Shown piece after piece: positions 60,625-64,000 of a DNA stretch of 64,000 nt. The DNA comes from Luzula sylvatica (taxonomy: Eukaryota > Streptophyta > Magnoliopsida > Poales > Juncaceae), in assembly GCA_946800325.1 (NCBI GenBank), contig OX326961.1, positions 11,592,215 through 11,656,214 of the forward strand. The letters run 5' to 3'. Position numbers and translations under genes: made by a program. Each line of letters begins with the position of its first letter. Positions within the stretch are counted from its first letter, which is position 1. The notes under the pieces are model-generated. The model ran no database searches, was not told where the DNA came from, and was given only the letters and a program-made list of their open reading frames with translations.

Positions 60625-61039
60625 GTGCGTTCTGAACGAACTCAAAGTCCGTTCAGAACGGACTTGCTAAATATCAAAACTTTAAAGCTTGATTAGAACA
60701 ATCATGTCCGTTCGAACGGATAATTAGAATCCGTTCACCCACCTTCTGAGTGCGTTGAACGGACAATCCTTCCTGTGAACGGAAAATGTCACAGGGATGT
60801 ATGCGTTCGAACGAACACACATGTGCGTTCGATCGGACAACCTGGAATCCGTTCACCCACTTTTCAGTGCGTTGAACGGACTCTTGTTCCTGTGAACGCA
60901 AAATGCTATGTATAATTGAGTCCGTTACGAACGGACATTGTCCGTTCGAACGGACCCAAGATGTACTTGCACGTTATTTTGAAACGGCTAGTGCAAACTT
61001 CAAGTGCGTTCTGAACGGACTGTATGCGTTCGAACGCAC
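60625..61039 (+). repeat. array of GTCCGTTCGAACGGAC-type palindromes in U3
   Basis: Full or near-full palindromes with arms GTCCGTT / AACGGAC (or GTGCGTT / AACGCAC) and a 0-3 bp centre start near 60625, 60647, 60706, 60750, 60801, 60823, 60867, 60920, 60940, 61004 and 61024. Half-sites lie between (60729, 60775, 60847, 60892). Close pairs are 20-22 bp apart; others are 44 or 51-64 bp apart. The array ends ~30 bp upstream of the TATA box, an enhancer position. Arms end in AACGG, as in the array at 3775-4113. Confidence 0.9.
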
Positions 61040-61070
61040 TACAAGTTTTTTGAAGGATTTCTATAGAGAG

Positions 61071-61078
61071 TATAAATA
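61071..61078 (+). promoter_or_regulatory. TATA box of solo LTR
   Basis: TATAAATA followed ~25-30 bp later by a CTCTCTCTCTCAC pyrimidine tract, a common plant start-site context. It sits directly after the palindrome array, so it divides U3 from R. Confidence 0.7.
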
Positions 61079-61660
61079 GAATCCTTCATGGGTCTCTCTC
61101 TCTCACTTCCTCAATTCCAAACTTTCAAACCTAAAAAGAGAGAAACCCTAAGCTGTGATTTTCTATATCCATTGATAGCTTGAGAAACCTCTTTAGATCG
61201 TTGATCTACTTTCGATATTCTCCACTAATCGTATCCCACTCACGTGACCGATCACGTTGTAGCTCGATTAGTGAAAAAGTGTAATAGGCTAGTGCAACAA
61301 ATTGTAAAGAGCCTAAGCTATAGATCGATAGAAGTGTGTAAATCGATCTAGGCAAATCCTTGTAATCGAGTTGAGTTGGAATTCAATCGAAAGCCAAAAA
61401 GAGGCACAAGGCATTCCCGGAGACGTAGGTACTCGCAAATAATTGAGTCGGTCAATTAAGCGAGTAAAGGGTGAGTTAAAGCTACAAAGCAACCACCTAC
61501 CGAACTTCATAAACAAACATCTTGTGTCAAAGTGTTTGTACGGTATCATCTTTATCATCTAAATTATTATTTATTCCGCACCGTAAATTAGGTTTAAATC
61601 TAAACTAAGTGTAAGTTAGATTGACAAATTTACCCCCCTCTAGGTTAGAATTAACCAATA

Positions 61661-61665
61661 CTACC
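61661..61665. repeat. target-site duplication CTACC (right)
   Basis: Pairs with 60286-60290. After it the array continues TTCTAGAATACCC, as in the empty sites. Confidence 0.85.
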
Positions 61666-62172
61666 TTCTAGAATACCCACTAACTATATAAACTAACTAA
61701 CTAATTAACTAACTACAAGCTAACTAACTAACTAAATAACTAACTAATTAACTAACTAACTAACTAACTCCTAGCTAACTAACTAACTAACTAACTAACT
61801 ACCTTTAAACATAACTATTAACTAACTAACTAACTAACTAACTACCTAACTAACTAATTAACTGACTGCCTTCATACAAACCCACTAACTTACTAACTAA
61901 CAAACTTACTAACTAACTAACTAACTAACTAACTGACTTACTTACTTACAATATTCCTACATACCTATTAACTAACTAACTTACTACCTTCCTACATGCC
62001 CATTAAATAACTAACTAACTAACTATGAGCTAGCTAACTAACTAACTAACTAAATAACTAACTAATTACTAACTAACTAACTAACTAAATAACTAACTAA
62101 CTCATTAACTACCTAACTAACTAACTGCCTTCCTACATACCCATAAACTATCTAACTGAGTAACTTGATAAG

Positions 62173-62205
<33 letters not shown>

Positions 62206-62647
62206 GAATAACTAACTAGTTAACAAATTAACCGACTACTAGATAACTAACTAACTAAGTAACTAACTAACTAACTAACTTAATAACTAACTAACTACCT
62301 ACCTTCTACATACCCACAAACTATCTAATTAACTAACAAGCTAACTAACTAACTACTAGCTAACTAACTAACTAAACTGACTGACTAACTAACTAACTCA
62401 CTAACTACCTTCCGACATACCCATTATTTGACTAACTAACTAACTAACTAACTAGCTAACTAATGGACTAACTATTCAACTAACTAACTAATAGCTAACT
62501 AACTAACCAACTAAATGACTAACTAATTAATTAACTAACTAATTAACTAACAAACTAACTAACTACTAGCTAACTAACTAACTAACTGATTAACTAACTA
62601 ACTCACTCACTAACTAACTAACTAACTAACTAACTAACAACTAGCTC

Positions 62648-62680
<33 letters not shown>

Positions 62681-63105
62681 TTAACTAACTAGTTAACTAA
62701 TTAACTAACTTACTAACTAACTAACTAATTAACCAATTAATTAGTTAACTAATTAACTAACAACTAACTTCGTACATACCTATTAACAAACTAACTAATT
62801 ACCTACCTGACTAACTAATTACTTAACTACCTTCCTACAAACCTACTAACTAACTAAATATCTAACTAATTAACTAACTAACTAACTAACTAACTATCTT
62901 CCTACATACCAATTAACAAACTAACTAGCTAACTACCTATTAATTAACTAACTAACTAACTAACTACCTTCCTACAAAATGCACTAACTAACTAACTAAC
63001 TAACTAACTATCTAACTAAATAGCTTACTACATACCTATTAACGAACTAACTAACTAACAAACTAATTAACTACCTTCCTACATACCCACCAACTACCTA
63101 ACTAC

Positions 63106-63148
<43 letters not shown>

Positions 63149-63220
63149 CTTGCTAACTAACTAACTAATTAATTGAATAACTAACTAATTAACTAACTAA
63201 CTAACTAACTTACTAATAGA

Positions 63221-63253
<33 letters not shown>

Positions 63254-63580
63254 TTTTAACTTTTTATTTAACTAACTAACTTACTACCTTCTTATATACA
63301 TATTAACTAACTAACTAACTAACTAACTAATTAATTTACTAACTGACTAACTAACTAGCTACCTTCCTACATACCCACTAACTAACTAACTAACTAACTA
63401 CTAGCTAACTAACTAACTAACAAAATAACTGAAAAATCAACTAACTAACTAACTAACAAACTGACTTACTAACTAACTAACTAATTAACTAACTAACTGA
63501 CTAATTAGCTACCTTCCTATATACCCACCAACTAACTAACTGACTATCTGACTAACTAACTAACTAACTAACCGAATAAA

Positions 63581-63611
<31 letters not shown>

Positions 63612-64000
63612 TGAACTAGATACTAGCTAACTAACGAACTAACTAACTAACTAACTAGCTACCTTCCTACATACCCACTACCTACCTAACTAACTACCTA
63701 ACTAACTAACTAACTAATTAACTAACTACAAGCTAACTAACTAACTAAATAACTAACTAATTAACTAACTAACTAACTAACTCCAAGCTAACTAACTAAC
63801 TAACTAACTAACTACCTTTAAACATAACTATTAACTAATTAACTGACTGCCTTCATACAAACCCACTAACTTACTAACTAACAAACTTACTAACTAACTA
63901 ACTAACTAACTAACTGACTTACTTACTTACAATATTCCTACATACCTATTAACTAGCTAACTTACTACCTTCCTACATGCCCATTAAATAACTAACTAAC
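61666..64000 (-). repeat. (CTAA)n satellite array to window end
   Basis: It continues the third copy of the 25190-26880 segment (ACAAGCTAACTAAC, CCTTTAAACATAACTATT near 61801, CCTTTTTAACTTTTTATTT-like run near 63252). A partial restart at 63370-64000 repeats landmarks of 59700-62000 (GAAAAATCAAC near 63430, CCTTTAAACATAAC near 63813). No gene seen. Confidence 0.95.

Larger units (their letters stand above)
60291..61660 (+). mobile_element. solo LTR, Ty1/copia-like (1370 bp)
   Basis: It starts TGTTGGTT and ends AACCAATA, an 8-bp inverted terminal repeat with one mismatch (final CA has become TA). It is flanked by a 5-bp duplication and has no internal sequence, so it is a solo LTR left by recombination between two LTRs. 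The TGTTGGTT end and the ACCCCCCTCTAGG near the right end (61632-61644) resemble SIRE/Maximus-type copia LTRs; that family call is from memory. It carries a palindrome array (60625-61039) and a TATA box (61071). Small open frames inside are not genes. Confidence 0.8.

Noticed and set aside
60674..60901. 75-residue minus-strand frame in the solo LTR
   Set aside because: It is a reading of the palindrome array; internal repetition mirrors the DNA repeat.

Overview
This window looks like plant nuclear heterochromatin. Most of it (about 50 of 64 kb) is a degenerate tetranucleotide satellite, (TTAG)n on the given strand or (CTAA)n where the array is flipped. The satellite is punctuated every ~60-130 bp by a ~16-bp motif related to GGGTATGTAGGAAGG. 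I find no intact host gene, rRNA, tRNA, CRISPR array or bacterial-type operon. The plant assignment rests on Ty3/gypsy-type LTR elements with a primer-binding site complementary to plant tRNA-Asp, a CACTA-type transposon end carrying pieces of a plant-type ubiquitin-conjugating (E2) gene, and a Ty1/copia-like solo LTR. The species cannot be named from this sequence.

Layout: TTAG array 1-2199; 3' half of a gypsy-type element (internal 3' end, PPT, 3' LTR) 2200-4293; TTAG array 4294-10370; 5' half of a related element (5' LTR, PBS, truncated ORF) 10371-12755; TTAG array 12756-16322; strand switch; CTAA array 16323-18085; complete minus-strand LTR element 18086-23907 with two 1571-bp LTRs and a CTAAC target duplication; CTAA array 23908-35755; short flipped TTAG segment 35756-36138; CTAA 36139-38340; foldback centre near 38341; TTAG array 38341-56035; CACTA-derived island 56036-59056; CTAA array 59057-60290; solo LTR 60291-61660 with a CTACC duplication; CTAA array to the end.

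The array has internal order. Punctuation variants recur in the same sequence, giving a higher-order repeat of roughly 2-3 kb. Recent segmental duplications, direct and inverted, are visible at 0.2-4 kb scale. TTAG and CTAA repeats put a stop codon every 12 nt in every frame, so the array cannot encode protein.

The three gypsy-type LTRs are diverged relatives. They share a U3 palindrome, a CCAAT/TATAAATAAGACC promoter and a family-specific ~50-bp degenerate tandem repeat (5-6 copies) downstream of the TATA box. The most unusual signal is a pair of arrays of short palindromes built from back-to-back CCGTT/AACGG, with many ~20-22 bp spacings. One lies in the gypsy-type LTR at 3775-4113, the other in the unrelated solo LTR at 60625-61039.
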